In this document: positions 34,471 to 46,472 of the stretch, piece by piece
Layout: every line of letters begins with the position of its first letter
How positions within the stretch are numbered: position 1 is the first letter of the stretch
Source: Berghia stephanieae
Lineage: Eukaryota; Mollusca; Gastropoda; Nudibranchia; Aeolidiidae
Direction of reading: 5' to 3'
Length of the DNA: 64,000 bases
Assembly: GCA_034508935.3 (NCBI GenBank)
Contig: CM067442.1
Span: forward strand, 143,033,099 to 143,097,098
Notes under the pieces: generated by a model
Seen by the model: the letters and a program-made list of their open reading frames with translations, nothing else
Databases searched by the model: none
What the model was told of the DNA's origin: nothing
Made by a program: the position numbers and the translations under genes

Positions 34471-35543
34471 GGGGCGGTTTGGGTCTTTCTAAAAAAAATT
34501 TAATAACCTATATTGGGCGGTTTTAATCATTCTGTATCATCAATATAGGTTAAAAAACAACATTTATGGTGAAAAATTTTAATTATCTGTGTTCATACCC
34601 ATTTTGCGATCTAATTTGGGGGTCTGACATAAAAAAAATATAACAATCTTGCGGCAAACGTTCCACAAAAACTAATGAAGGAATGACCATATTCTTCCCT
34701 CTTGTCAACATTGTACCATAGTGTGTCACCATAGAGAGATTTTACGGCTTTAGCTTATGGAATTTTTATTAGATCATTACAAAGTTGAGAATCAAAATGT
34801 TATGACAAAATTGATGTAAAAAATTCAGATTTAGGATTATAATTTAAAATTCACAAATCTTAATCAAATAAATCTCTCTATGGTGACATAATACATTATC
34901 TCTGTGATAACTGGAAATTTTCAGACAATTCCATTGAATAGATTCTGAGTAACGTTTGACACAGTTTCTTTGTTTGTTTGTTGCTTTAGGTCTCTTCCAA
35001 CACAATTGAGGTTATATGAGAGACCGCTGAAACAAAAAAACAAGCAATCTAACAAAAATAGTACAAATGTAAATCAAAATCATAACCTAAAGATATCATA
35101 AGCTAAATTATAAATAACCAAGAACAAACAGGCAGAAGATTTACAGAAAAAAAATATCCCCTGTCAAAAATACAATCACAAACCAAAGAAGCAGGATAGG
35201 CTAGTAAAGAGAAGAAGAAACGACATCACTATCGGATCGTATACCCATGCGAACATCATAGGTATATGATTCAAGGGTGATGCTCCCATCCAACCACCCG
35301 CTGACACAGTTTCCCATACCCGAAAAAAAATGACATTTTGAGAAAATAGCAAAATGGCTTCCCGTTTTTCACACATTTCTTACTACCTGTACCATTTTCG
35401 ACTGTGTATTTCGTGCCTTTATAGTCTACTTTAAGAATTTGGACTTCAATTATATTATTTCTAAGATAATAAAATATTTTCCACCAAAATCTCAAAATCA
35501 AATTTTTGAAGGATTTTCCTAATAATTAGACCCAAACCGCCCC
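34471..35543. mobile_element. MITE family X, copy 1 (TTAA target) carrying an F2 SINE
   Basis: Inverted ends GGGGCGGTTTGGGTCT and AGACCCAAACCGCCCC, flanked by TTAA (34467-34470) and TTGA (35544-35547). Copy 2 is at 57313-58021. An unfilled version of the insertion site is present at 36205-36235 (AATATTAAATAAGTCATG). Without the F2 insertion it is about 728 bp. It is piggyBac/Kolobok-like by target, with no transposase. Confidence 0.85.
34969..35301 (-). mobile_element. F2 SINE-like element, copy 1
   Basis: 333 bp flanked by perfect 12 bp duplications TGACACAGTTTC (34957-34968 and 35302-35313). On the minus strand it starts GCGGGTGGTTGGATGGGAG and ends in the stem GGTCTCT/AGAGACC, TAAAGCAAC and (AAAC)n. 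The unfilled site survives in MITE X copy 2 at 57786-57797. Confidence 0.85.
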
Positions 35544-35592
35544 TTGAATAAGTCATGTAGTCAATGTAATCAGTTTTTGGTGACAATACAGA

Positions 35593-35620
35593 TATTATTA
35601 TTATTATTATTATTATTATG
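35593..35620. repeat. (ATT)n microsatellite
   Basis: Nine ATT units. Confidence 0.9.
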
Positions 35621-35650
35621 TTATGTAGTAAAAAAAAAAGAACGTAATTT

Positions 35651-36158
35651 TGTTTTTAAGGGTTTTACCGCGCTTGCAACACATTTAGTAGGTTATATCA
35701 GCGCCAGTAAAAAGGAAGAAAATGGGATAATAGATTCTAGAATTGCAATCAAAGCACCCAAGAGAGACAAAGGTGAACTGGGAACAAATAGGGATCAGAT
35801 GTAGATTCCAAGAGCACACCGCCAATGTACTCAAAGATCACATAAGTCTCATCCAGACACAAGCACAGGTCCCAATTAAGAGGAATACAATCAAATGTGT
35901 ACCAATCGTATAATATATGTAAACTAAACATAATACAATGTATAACAGAGATGGTTTACAAGGAAAAAAAGATCATCTCCCAAAACTATACATTTGACTG
36001 TTTCCCTCCCAGCCAGGGTATCCGGCCAGAGCCAGGACAAAACCAAGTAATCTCATTCCAAGACAATGACAGGAAACAATTGGAAAACGGGTATGGAGGG
36101 ATAGAAGACACAGCATGTACCTCCCTGCCCACTATGGGAGGTCAGGACCCCCACCCAG
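35651..36158 (-). mobile_element. F1 SINE-like element
   Basis: Full-length F1 whose 3' stem has one change (CCGCGC). It is followed immediately by a ~95 bp repeat of 34398-34470 plus 35548-35580 (CCGAGAGGATTGTGTGCA...), so the SINE lies between duplicated flanks. No simple target duplication is visible. Confidence 0.75.
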
Positions 36159-36262
36159 ACCGAGAGGATTGTGTGCAAATTAATGTAGCAATAATGTGTA
36201 ATCAGTCATGGAGCAAATGTAATATTAAATAAGTCATGTAGTCAATGTAATCAGTTATGTGT
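36159..36262. repeat. Duplicate of the MITE X flank, unfilled
   Basis: Matches 34398-34470 joined directly to 35548-35580 without the MITE, retaining a single TTAA. Confidence 0.75.
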
Positions 36263-36564
36263 AAAAAAAATAAGAACATAGTTATACAGCAAATGATATA
36301 CAATATAAAATATAATGTAATGAGTTGTGTAGCAAATGTAATATAAATAACATACATAATGCAATTTTCGAGTGCCACCTCTTGATCAGAGCAGTTCTGA
36401 ATGTCAAACATGTTCTACGATTTGGTTGATGGAATGTTAAATCAACAAAACCCATGATAAATTGGAAAGACATTTTCCATTGGTAAAGAATGGTAATATA
36501 TATAATATACATATGTATCAAAACTATACATTAATACTGACGGCCGAAAGACTTGGGATTGTAA

Positions 36565-36871
36565 CAGAGCTGCCAAACCTCAATTCCACTACAAATACCA
36601 GTATTTTTACAAACAGTGAAGGGGACAAAAATCTTTTCTAATTTGGTTCATAAAAAAATGAGTCGAATGAATGAAAAATAGAAATCCATGCCACAAACTA
36701 CACTCCAAAGACTATTGAATATTTACAAGTGGAAGCACAAAATTTAAGACGAAAAGAAAAAAAAACCCCGATGGATTTGAGAAATGTTGGGATGTATAAA
36801 ACTAAAAACTAAAGAGCCTTGAAAATGGCGGGGGGTATGGAGGATGAAGTGAGCAGGAACTGGCAGCTCTG
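36565..36871. mobile_element. hAT-like MITE, 307 bp
   Basis: Inverted ends CAGAGCTGCCA and TGGCAGCTCTG. Adjacent GTAA on both sides may be what is left of an 8 bp duplication. CAGRGCTGCCA termini are typical of hAT elements. No coding sequence. Confidence 0.65.
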
Positions 36872-36910
36872 GTAATAATATCACAACAACGTGGCACTTG
36901 GGTGGTTTAA

Positions 36911-37139
36911 CTACTCAATCCTAGAGATTTTTGCTACTTTTCAAAATTGGAAAAAAATGTATTAAAAATGAACATGTGCATAGATAGTTTTATTTAACTA
37001 CCATTGGCATGCACAAACTAAAAACATTAGCTTTGATATTACGCCTAAAATTGTCTCAGGAAAAATATAATAGGCATGGGGTAAAATTAACCCGGGTAAA
37101 TTCAAACTACGGATATAGTCTGTGTTAGGGTTGAGTGAG
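36911..37139. mobile_element. MITE family U, copy 2 (TTAA target)
   Basis: 229 bp, homologous to 5736-5969, flanked by TTAA at 36907-36910 and 37140-37143. Ends are CTACTCAATCCTA and TAGGGTTGAGTGAG. Confidence 0.75.
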
Positions 37140-37143
37140 TTAA

Positions 37144-38385
37144 TATTGTAAGGAAATCTTATGGTGAAAAGACGGTATCATTTTGAAATAATTTTTATCG
37201 CAGAAAGAAAGAAACGTCCAAAAAAACAATAATGCAAAATGTTTTACATCAACTTATGGTCAAAGTATATCAATATACAGTATGTACAGTTTTTAAAAAT
37301 GAAAGAACACTGGTTATTTGCATAGAATATGTATCTTTCTTTCTCTGTGCTCTTCTTACATTGCAAAGTTGAATAGATTTGAATTTAGAACGGCGGATTC
37401 TATGATAAGGCCTTCTTAATTATAAAGCAATCCTGAGAACTACACATTTTAAACAAAAAAAAAAAAAAAACCAAAACAAAAAAATTCAAGCAAAAACAAA
37501 CCTGTAACGTAGTGTTTTAAAATGGATGAAATTTATATATGAATCTTTCACTTTCCTCTCCAACTCTTTGACTTAAACATAGTAAATCAGCGATTGGAGA
37601 AAATTCTAAAATTGGTCAAGTTTCACCCCCCCCCCCCCCACCCCCTCTCCTCCCTCCCCCCACACATTACAAAAAAAAATAAAATATAAAACCCGTTCTG
37701 GAGGCAGTGATATCTCTTGCACATTACATTCCAAGAGGTTTGGGAACACAAAGATGTTTGCAAGCATGGGTGTAAAATTACTGGAAATCGGCAGTGGCAT
37801 AAATAATTTTATAGAGAATCAAAAGAAATGAGTCTATAAAATGATACATTTCAAACCCGACTAGCACTGACACTAACAAAGGAATTGTAGGAATTGCTTT
37901 TCAACGTGAAAAAAAAGTGTGGACAAAGTCATTATTCTGATTCTGTCATCAAAATATTTTATCACTTTGCGAAATGGTCGTGTTCATTAATTACTGTGGG
38001 CTAATAAGGCAACTTGTACTGAAACAGCATGTACTTAGAGATCACTAAAAGTCTCATCCAGACACAAGCACAGGTCGCCACAAAGAAGAATACATTCAAA
38101 TAAATAGTCGATATCACTTAAATTGTGATTTCACAATGTCTACATACCCACCGTCTTTCACGAGTTGCTGTTTACGGATTACATTGCAATGTATTGAGGG
38201 GTGGGGGGGGGGGGGGGGGGATGTAATGTATGTAATGGAGAGCCAAAACAAGATTTAATGCTAAATCTGATGATACTAGCTATATTGTTATCGATATATT
38301 TAAAATTAATGAACTAACTTACTACATATTTATAGTCTATGGGCTATAAATAGTATCAACTTCCAGAATCCACATCTTGTCTGAT
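37144..38385. other. Intergenic stretch with an F1 fragment and homopolymers
   Basis: 38029-38101 matches the middle of F1 (CTCATCCAGACACAAGCACAG). There are poly-C at about 37627-37640 and poly-G at about 38201-38220. Nothing else is recognised. Confidence 0.5.
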
Positions 38386-38448
38386 GATGCTCCCCAGCCA
38401 GATTATCGAACATCCTTAGGGTGTTCAATATATCTGGCTGGTAGCATC
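38386..38448. other. Long imperfect hairpin (pre-miRNA-like)
   Basis: Stem segments GATGCT/AGCATC, CCAGCCAGAT/ATCTGGCTGG and GAACA/TGTTC, separated by small internal loops, with loop TCCTTAGGG. At ~63 nt it has the size and mismatch pattern of a microRNA precursor, but no known family is recognised. It could equally be a tiny palindromic MITE. Confidence 0.4.
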
Positions 38449-39685
38449 AGATCATTTGGGTCAAGAAATGGATTAATGTTTTTAGAGTATGATTGGTAAA
38501 AATGTCTGAATAAAAATTAATGTGTGTAGAATTACAATCCCCAGCAAAATGAATACAATGGACGGAAATATGTAAGAATAAGCATTTACTATGATAGGTT
38601 GGCACCACTGCAAAAATCTAAGGTTTCCTCAGTCTCTCCCCCTCCCAATCACTAAACATATTTTAATCAAGTGAAATATTTCCCAAGTTCAGGAAATCTT
38701 TCTTGCTCTCCGCATATATGTGAAAAATGTCAGACATGCTCAAGATATTGCCTACTTCGGGGATTTGTGGTAGGGGAACACCTAAAAACGATGACATGTC
38801 ACATGTAAACTTTGATATTTTTTTAAAATTTGTAACTTTTGCAGGGAACTCAAGCGGCAAAAGATATGTAAGTTGTGAGGACTAGTTTTCAAACGTCATA
38901 CTGGCATATCGTAATTTTATTTCTAAAATTCACTGTAACTACTCAGTTCAGTTCCATTATACACTAACAAAAACCCTCATTGCCAGAACAAACTACATCA
39001 AACTTGCTTCACTTAAATCCAACAATCAAGTCAATCACCCGAGAGCTTCTCACAGTCCCAAGACCAAATTGATAAGTTATTCTCGATGCTTTAAAAACAT
39101 GGTTCATAGCTACAGCTTAGAACCTAAAAAATGGCCACAAAAACTAGCCAATGTTGAAAAACCGAGCTTAAGAGTTATACTACCCTCACACAAAGCATTT
39201 GTAAGGTATTAACTCTGAAATTTTAGACAAAGCCATCAGCAACATGCGTCAAAACGACGACGAAATTCTAGACCTAATAAAGCCATCAGCAACATGCGTC
39301 GATATGTCATCTGAGAGCACAGTGGGGACTATTTTAGCTACAGCAGAGGGATTTGTGTAGCAGTGCAGTTCAATGCTTCAGAGGGGAAGCAAAATGGTGG
39401 GCCCAACTACAGCGTCGAGATAGAGGGGAAGGTTGGCAAGAGAAATTATAACATTGAACGCCTTTGGGAAGGATGATGGGTATTGGGAGTAATTTGCATA
39501 GAAAACTTTGCCAGTTGTGACGGGAAATAGCCAACACGAATAGACCATTTCCGTATGAAATCAAAGACAGAAAAATAAGCCATTAAACAACCGCCTCGAC
39601 AGAGGAAGGTTACACTCATCTGGGACATTAGGAAAGGACTGCCAAGCAATTGTGTATCCAAGAACACATTCGCAGGACACCTTGC

Positions 39686-39687
<2 letters not shown>
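38449..39687. other. Intergenic stretch with a short direct repeat
   Basis: AAAGCCATCAGCAACATGCG occurs twice, at about 39230 and 39281. Otherwise nothing is recognised. Confidence 0.45.

Positions 39688-39757
<70 letters not shown>
39688..39757. repeat. (AT)n microsatellite
   Basis: About 68 bp of uninterrupted AT; Tyr-Ile frames across it are artefacts. Confidence 0.95.
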
Positions 39758-39758
<1 letters not shown>

Positions 39759-39784
39759 AAGAGGCACTGTGGCATCCATAAACA

Positions 39785-40155
39785 ATATATGCATCTTATG
39801 ACTGATGTACCCTCTAAGTCTGTTTCACACAAATCATTCAGAGTAACAGCGCCTAGTTATGGAATTCACTTTCACACAAGACCAAAAACAGTGAAAATTT
39901 ATATGCGTTTAGATATAACCGATTTATTTACAAGAGCTTATATTGACAATGTGCTTTTATCTTTTAATTTCGGGTAAATAGTATAATAATGTGTATGTAA
40001 TGTAAAGAGTTTGCTTATATTTATGTAGAGAAGTTCCCATATGTGGGCTTAAGTGTACAGATGTATGCGTGTAATTAGTGTGTATGATAGTTTATATTGG
40101 TTAGCGCCATAGAGCACTTTTCAGTGGGTTAATGGGTGCTATAATGAATTCCATG
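39785..40155 (+). mobile_element. LINE 3'-terminal fragment
   Basis: A 62-codon frame (39789-39977) with KSFRVTAPSYG resembles the conserved LINE tail block (RVxAPxxWNSLP). Downstream, TTAGCGCCATAGAGCAC... and GGGTGCTATAATG resemble the stem-loop ending of CR1/L2-like LINEs. Assignment is by pattern only. Confidence 0.45.
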
Positions 40156-41530
40156 CCTCCCAAAATATAGAACTAAGGCGGAATGACGTCTCAAAGAGAC
40201 CTGCCAACCCTTCACTTTCCAAAGTGGAATCATAATCATGGCTGTAATCAATTTCAGTATGACTTTCAGTTACAGTGATCGCGATTCGAGGGGTACGAGG
40301 GCCTACGTCTGCCAAAAATGACTTCTGGTTGTATTCAGAAGGGTATGAATGCAGACCTCATAAATCGGAACAAAGGAGACAGAATTTACAAGCCAACCAA
40401 GCGCAACACTGGCTTTCGTTAACGCTGGTCAGAACACAGGAAGATTGAAACAAAAATATTTTAAATAGTCTTCAAAACGACAGAACAGTGCTACTTATGT
40501 TTGACTAAAAGACTTGATCCTAATCACACTTGGTAATTGCGTTTCCTTTCTACCCGCTATCCTTAAAAATCGACAGAGTAATGTAAGGAACATGTCAATT
40601 TCGTGACAAGATTTATCTACATTCCAACCAGTGTAACAAACAGACCTGCCAAATAAATATTGGAAAAGGTCATAGTTTTCAGGGTAGGAAATAGTAAGTA
40701 CGATAACTTTACATCCTAATCTGTCCTTACCAGATTGATAAGTCTTTAAATTCCTTAAGCCCGTTGCATCAATTCATTGACAATAAGTTTGAATCTAATG
40801 CCTTTACACTGAAGCCAAAAATGAGTTTAAAAAACAATTTTCTCCAAGTCGTCACAAGCAACACATTAAATGACTATTATGGGTAGAAAGACAATATAAT
40901 CTGATTTGTTCAAATAACCGTCCTATACAGCATCATAGCAACCGCTAATGGTAATGAGTTTGACAAGAAAATTAGAAACTAACATTAAATGTCGACCTTA
41001 AGCAAGGTTGACTTGGGACCAACAATAAGTTTTGAAACTGAAGTCGTCCTACAGTCTATCAGGACGGTTAATTTTTATTTTTTATAAATTGGTTTGAGCA
41101 CCAAGCCTGGTTTTCTATAACTTAAAGCAGAGACGCTAACTTTAAATTTGGCTCACAGGAGCTTCAGACACCACTCATAGGAATTTCAATGCCGAAATAG
41201 GAATTTCCGCACACAAGAAAAAGAAATTGGAATAAAAAAAAAAAAAAGCAGGATAAATAACTAAAAAATTTTATACTACAAACTAAGAGCTATGCCATGC
41301 CACTTCACGTCAATGGTTTGAGATGGATCACCCTTATTTCTTAGTGTGGGGAAGATTTTATGTCACTGATTATTGTGATAGGTTATGATGACTGTCAGTG
41401 TCTCGATCGAGCTGTCGTGAGTAATCTTCATGTTGTGTTTGTTCACTTGTCTCCCGCGTAAACGTGACGTCATCGTGTCTATCCTATAAAAGCTTGCGAC
41501 ACCATTCTTTTCTCTTCGACAATCTTAACT
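40156..41530. other. Intergenic stretch, nothing recognised
   Basis: AT-rich. A CAGACCTGCCAA-like motif near 40642 hints at a decayed hAT-like MITE, but no partner end was found. Confidence 0.4.
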
Positions 41531-41536
41531 CTAGTC

Positions 41537-42304
41537 CAGGGCTGCCAACCCCATCTGATGAGAATGTGTACAAAATGGGGGAGATTTCATAAAAATGGGT
41601 ACAATCCTGAAATCGACGGAAACTAATCATTGTGAAAGTAAGAGGCCTAAAAGTAAAAGCTTGAAACAGACTTCCGGGATGATGATGAATTTTCGATTTC
41701 ATGATATCCGACTAAAACAATAGGAGTGAGTTCACTATAGAATAATAGAGCAATGAATTGGTATCGAGTACAAATTTGAACGATTCACCAAGCTTAAGAT
41801 AACAGCGATACGAGCATCCGGGCTATTACAACTAAAGACAACTGAAGTGACTCTGTACACTGAAAATGGCTACAATCTTGGGGGAAATGTTTGTTTGTTT
41901 TGTTTTGTTTGTTGCTTTAGGTCTCTTCCAACACAATTGAGGTTATATGAGAGACCGCTGAAACAAAAAACAAGCAATCTAACAAAAATAGTACAAATGT
42001 AAATCAAAATCATAACCTAAAGATATAAGCTAAATTATAAATAACCAAGAACAAACAGGCAGAAGATTTACAGAAAAAAAAATATCCCCTGTCAAAAATA
42101 CAATCACAAACCAAAGAAGCAGGATAGGCTAGTAAAGAGAAGAAACGACATCACTATCAGATCGTACACCCATGCGGACATCATAGGTATATGATTCAAG
42201 GGTGATGCTCCCATCCAACCACCCGCTGGGGGAAATGTGTACAAGCGTACAATCGCTGGAAATGCGTACAATTCCGCATTTATTGCAGTAGGTTGGCAGC
42301 TCTG
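41537..42304. mobile_element. hAT-like MITE family W carrying an F2 SINE
   Basis: Ends CAGGGCTGCCAACC and GGTTGGCAGCTCTG are inverted. CTAGTC flanks both (41531-41536 and 42305-42310). GTGTACAA and TGGGGGAAATG internal motifs lie near both the left end and the SINE insertion. About 430 bp without the SINE. Confidence 0.7.
41891..42226 (-). mobile_element. F2 SINE-like element, copy 2
   Basis: 336 bp, flanked by perfect 12 bp duplications TGGGGGAAATGT (41879-41890 and 42227-42238). It is near-identical to copies at 34969 and 48300. Confidence 0.85.
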
Positions 42305-42723
42305 CTAGTCTATACTATTTTGCCTTTCGTTGAATCTTACCACAGATCCGATCCGCCATTCTTTAATTGGTATGTTTTAGAGTTGGACTGTACCAGGACG
42401 ATTCCGATGTGCTTTTAGAAAATTTTTAAACGCCCATATATGTCCTCTACATATATGGAGAACGCCCACTTTTCTGAATGTTTTCCTTTATTATACACAT
42501 TGTGAACGAGATTGGGAAATCCGTTAACGACGTTTATCACTAGATGTCTTGTTAAGAAAAGGATGTTTGAGAGAGAAATATGCTTATGGGAAAGTTTAAT
42601 ATGATCAAATTTGGAAGAAACTCTACTTCCTTCCCATCAGTATCAACATCAGGGTTGTCAGGTCAGGAGGTAAAACTGTACTGAACTTTTACACAAACGC
42701 AAAAACTGACCCTTTCTGAGTGC
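42305..42723. other. Intergenic stretch, nothing recognised
   Basis: No coding motif; CATATATGT...ACATATATG around 42438-42456 is a short local palindrome. Confidence 0.4.
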
Positions 42724-43877
42724 TAAACTCACTGTTTTCACTGTGTCGTTTTAATAGTGACTATCGTCAAGCCTCCATAATAGCGTTAACAGAGACTTGG
42801 CTATCTCCTCACATACCATCATCATGTTTTAATATTGAACAATATTCACTATTTCGAGGAGATCGGACTAATGTAAATAAACGAACTGGGGGTGGGGTGT
42901 GCACATATATTAACAACAAATGGTGCCACCCCAATAACTGTCAGATAAAGAAAATGTATTGTGACGATTATATTGAATTTATTACTGTTTCGTCACGACC
43001 ATATTACCTACCCCGGGAATATACTCATGTCATCATCATCAACGTCTCCATTCCACCATCATCAGACAACACCACAGCGAAAAATATTTTGAGGAAAGAA
43101 ATACAGGACATTCAAATTAAGTCACCCGATGCCGTATTGATGGTCACTGGCGATTTTAACCAATGTAACGATTTTACTCTCCCGGGACTTCAATACGTGG
43201 ACTGCGAGACAAGGGACAAAAAAACATTAGATTTATTCCTGTGTAATATTAAAAATAGTTATAAATGTTTACCCCGTGCCCCATTAGGTTTATCTGACCA
43301 CTGCATGCTCTTGCTACTCCCCACCTACCGCCCTGTTTTTAAACGTGTAAAACCAGTAAAGAAAAGTGTACAGATCTGGAACGGAAGTGTGTGTGAAGAT
43401 TTGCGTGGTTGTTCTGAATGCACTGACTGGAATGTTTTTATCGAATCATGTGATAGTGTGGATGAGCTGAATGACTGTGTGAGTGAGTATTTAAAATTCT
43501 GTGAACAGCTAGTGTCTTGTAAAAAAGAAATAAAATATTATCCTAACAACAAGCCTTGGATAACAAAAGATCTAAAACTTTTATTGAACCAAAAGAAAAC
43601 TCTCTATACTAGTGGAAACAAAAAAGATCTGAAAACAAAACAAAAAGAGATAAAGAGGGTAATATCTAGTTGTAGAGACAAGTACAAAAATAAAATTGAA
43701 AAATGCTTTTCTTCTGGGGATATACGGGACACGTGGCGGGGGCTTAAAACTGCTGTGAACTATAATCCAAAGCCCACGATTATATCAGAAGATATCGAAA
43801 TTGAAACTTTAAATAAATTTTATTCACGTTTCGACACAGCAAACAAATTTGATATTGAAAATGAAAACATAAATTAG
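42720..43877 (+). pseudogene. LINE copy C endonuclease frame
   Basis: Open frame covering most of the endonuclease (ALTETWLSPH, GGGVCTYI, VTGDFNQCNDF, LSDHCML) and a lysine-rich linker (KKEIKYYPNNKPWITKDLK). The first codons come from flanking DNA, so the apparent Met start is accidental. The frame shifts before the RT. Confidence 0.8.
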
Positions 43878-44327
43878 ACAGGGCTTTGGAAGATGAAATG
43901 GCTGTTGAGGTCAGTGAAGAGGAAACGAGATTCGTATTTTCGAAACTAAATGAGAGGAAGGCTGCTGGGCCGGATGGATTGAAAGGAAAACTATTAAAAG
44001 AATGTGCCCACCAGCTTTCCCCCATTTATACACATATTTTTAACTGGTCCCTCCAATGCGTTTCAATCCCTGAAATTTGGAAAACTTCGAAAATTATTCC
44101 TGTTCCAAAAAAAGAAAAACTTGAAACTATGAACGATCTCAGACCTGTTGCACTGACTTCAATAGTCATGAAATCTTTAGAAAAATTGTTCTTGTTAAAA
44201 TTAGGAATCAGTTTATGCCATTGAGTGATAGTCATCAATTTGCTTACAAACCAGGACGTGGCGTAGAGGATGCCATTTTGCTGTTTACAAACAACATCTA
44301 CAGGCATCTAGATCACACTAGGAGCTA

Positions 44328-45287
44328 TTGCAGATTGCTTTTTGCAGATTTTTCTTCAGCGTTCAATACAATGCAACCTCGGTTGTTCAAAAATTGACTA
44401 GTCTGAATTTAAACGAGTATATAATTGCTTGGGTGATCGAATTTCTTACGGAGAGAGCACAATATGTTCAATTAGGGCAAAACGAATCTTCCTGTATAAC
44501 TACAAATACTGGCGCTCCTCAAGGTTGTGTATTGTCCCCTGTATTATTCACAATATACACGAATGACTGTAGAAGTCAAAACCTGAGTGTACCTTTAATA
44601 AAGTTTGCAGATGACACCGCTCTTCAAGGCCTCATAACAAATGGCAACGAAGTGGCTTATAGGCAAGAAATTGATAGATTTGTGTCTTGGTGTGATGCCC
44701 ACCACCTAGAGCTTAACATAAGCAAGACAAAGGAGCTAGTGATTGACTTTAGGAGAGTGAAGGAACCGATAGAACCGTTAAAATTAAAGGACCAATTCGT
44801 CCAGCGAGTTCCTCACTACAAATACCTTGGTGTAACGATTGATGACAGGCTCAAGTGGGATGAACACTTGAAAATAATTAGGCATAAGATGTGCAGACGT
44901 AAATATTTTTTATCGAAACTCTCTCAGTTTAGAATAGATAAAACCCTCTGCACATTATTTTATAGAGCAGTAATCGAAAGTGTTTTGTCATTTTGTATAA
45001 CAGCTTGGGGAGGCAATTGCTTAGCAGTGGAAAGGAACAAAATAAATTCAAATATTAAAAAATCCATTAAACGCTATATAAATGATGTTGACGATGTAGA
45101 TCTTTTATACGAGAAATTTTGTATAAATAAAATAACTAAAATATTAAATGACCAGTATCATCCACTAAGACCATCAATTATTATGTCAGAAAGAAGTGGT
45201 CGCCCTTTCTCTATTTCAACGAAAACAGAGAGACACCGAAAATCTTTTCTGCCGTCCAGTATTAGGCTTTATAACAACAAGCAATAA
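44328..45287 (+). pseudogene. LINE copy C reverse-transcriptase frame
   Basis: Palm and thumb part of RT with NTGAPQGCVLSPVLF, KFADDTALQGL, HHLELNISKTKELVIDFRR and YLGVTIDDRLKW, then the C-terminal region. The catalytic FADD is intact, but the frame is disconnected from the endonuclease. Confidence 0.8.
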
Positions 45288-45431
45288 TCATTTTATATAA
45301 TTATTTCTCATTTTTACTTTTTAAAAATATAAATATATTTATTAATTTATTTGTTTTGCAATCTTTTCAATTCAATTTATAGTGACAGTTTTAACTATTT
45401 TACAGTGTTGAAATTATTCATATTATAAAGC

Positions 45432-45453
45432 GCAGCTCTGGTTATAGAGCTGC
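45432..45453 (+). other. 3' UTR stem-loop of LINE copy C
   Basis: GCAGCTCT / AGAGCTGC with loop GGTTAT, identical to 34017-34038. Confidence 0.7.
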
Positions 45454-45552
45454 TCCTTTTTTATATATATACATCCTATTTCCATTGTATTTTTATCTTA
45501 TGTGTAAATTATAACACGTCTGTACAAAAAATTTCCTTTTTGGGATGCAATA

Positions 45553-45594
<42 letters not shown>

Positions 45595-45860
45595 ACTCCA
45601 GTAAAAAGAATCGTTTATGTGCTTACTTTTTTTTTCCGTGTAGCAGGTGATTGTAAAATATACAGAGGATTTATAACATGCTGAATTCCGTAAATATACG
45701 GAAAATAGCAATCTTGCTACATAATCTAGCTTTATTTTTAAGTATACCATTAAAGTAATCAGAAACAGTTCAAACATTCAAAAACGTCCAAACATTTAAA
45801 CATTGAGAAAATCCATTCAACTTGTATGCCATCAAAGTCTAAGGCGATTGAAAGACATTT

Positions 45861-46472
45861 GTTTTTAAGGGTTCTACGGCACTTGCAACACATTAAGGTC
45901 ATATCAGCGCTAGTAAAAAGGAAGAAATGGGATAGTAAAAAGTTCTAGAATTACAATTAAAGCACAAAAGAAAAGGTGAGACAAAGGGTAATTGGTTCAA
46001 ATAGGTAACAGATGTAGATTCCAAGAGCACACCGTCGATTCCCTGTAAGCAAACATTCCCCTGCCATATAACAATAATGCATAAGTTGATATTGAGCTTG
46101 CTTCACATAAAATGAACCCAAGTACTTAGTTTGAGATCACCTAAAAGTCTCATCTAGACACAAGCACAGGTCCCAACTGAGAGGAATACACTCGAATGTT
46201 TACAAATCATATAATATAATATGTAAACTAAACATAATACAATGCATAACAGAGAGAGATGATATTACAAGGAAAAAAATATATCTTCCAAAACTATAAC
46301 TGTATATTCGACTGTTTCCCTCCCAGCCAAGGAACTACGGCCAGGGCCAGGACAAAACCAAGTAATCTCATTCCAAGACAACGACAGGAAACAATTGGAA
46401 AACAGGTTGGGAGGATAGAAGACACAGCATGTACCTCCCTGCCCACTATGGGAGGTCAGGATCCCCACCCAG
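45861..46472 (-). mobile_element. F1 SINE-like element, longest copy
   Basis: 612 bp, flanked by 13 bp duplications TTGAAAGACATTT (45848-45860 and 46473-46485). It contains an extra ~70 bp segment (about 46035-46110) absent from most copies. The stem is slightly eroded (ACGGCACTT). Confidence 0.8.

Larger units (their letters stand above)
42731..45591 (+). mobile_element. LINE copy C, 5'-truncated, with target duplication
   Basis: Same family as copies A and B, beginning inside the endonuclease. It is flanked by TAAACTC at 42724-42730 and 45592-45598. A 385-codon frame (endonuclease plus linker) is followed by RT pieces with FADFSSAF, NTGAPQGCVLSP and KFADDTALQ. Relative to copy B it has lost single bases near 43868 and 44190 and four bases near 44383, so it is inactive. 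The 3' UTR stem-loop (45432-45453) and (ATT)n tail are kept. Confidence 0.9.

Noticed and set aside
38663-38860. 65-codon minus-strand frame MPLEFPAKVTNFKKISK...
   Set aside because: Looks compositionally normal, but no splice context, motif or neighbour supports it.
39446-39832. Frames with Tyr-Ile runs
   Set aside because: Products of the (AT)n microsatellite at 39688-39757.
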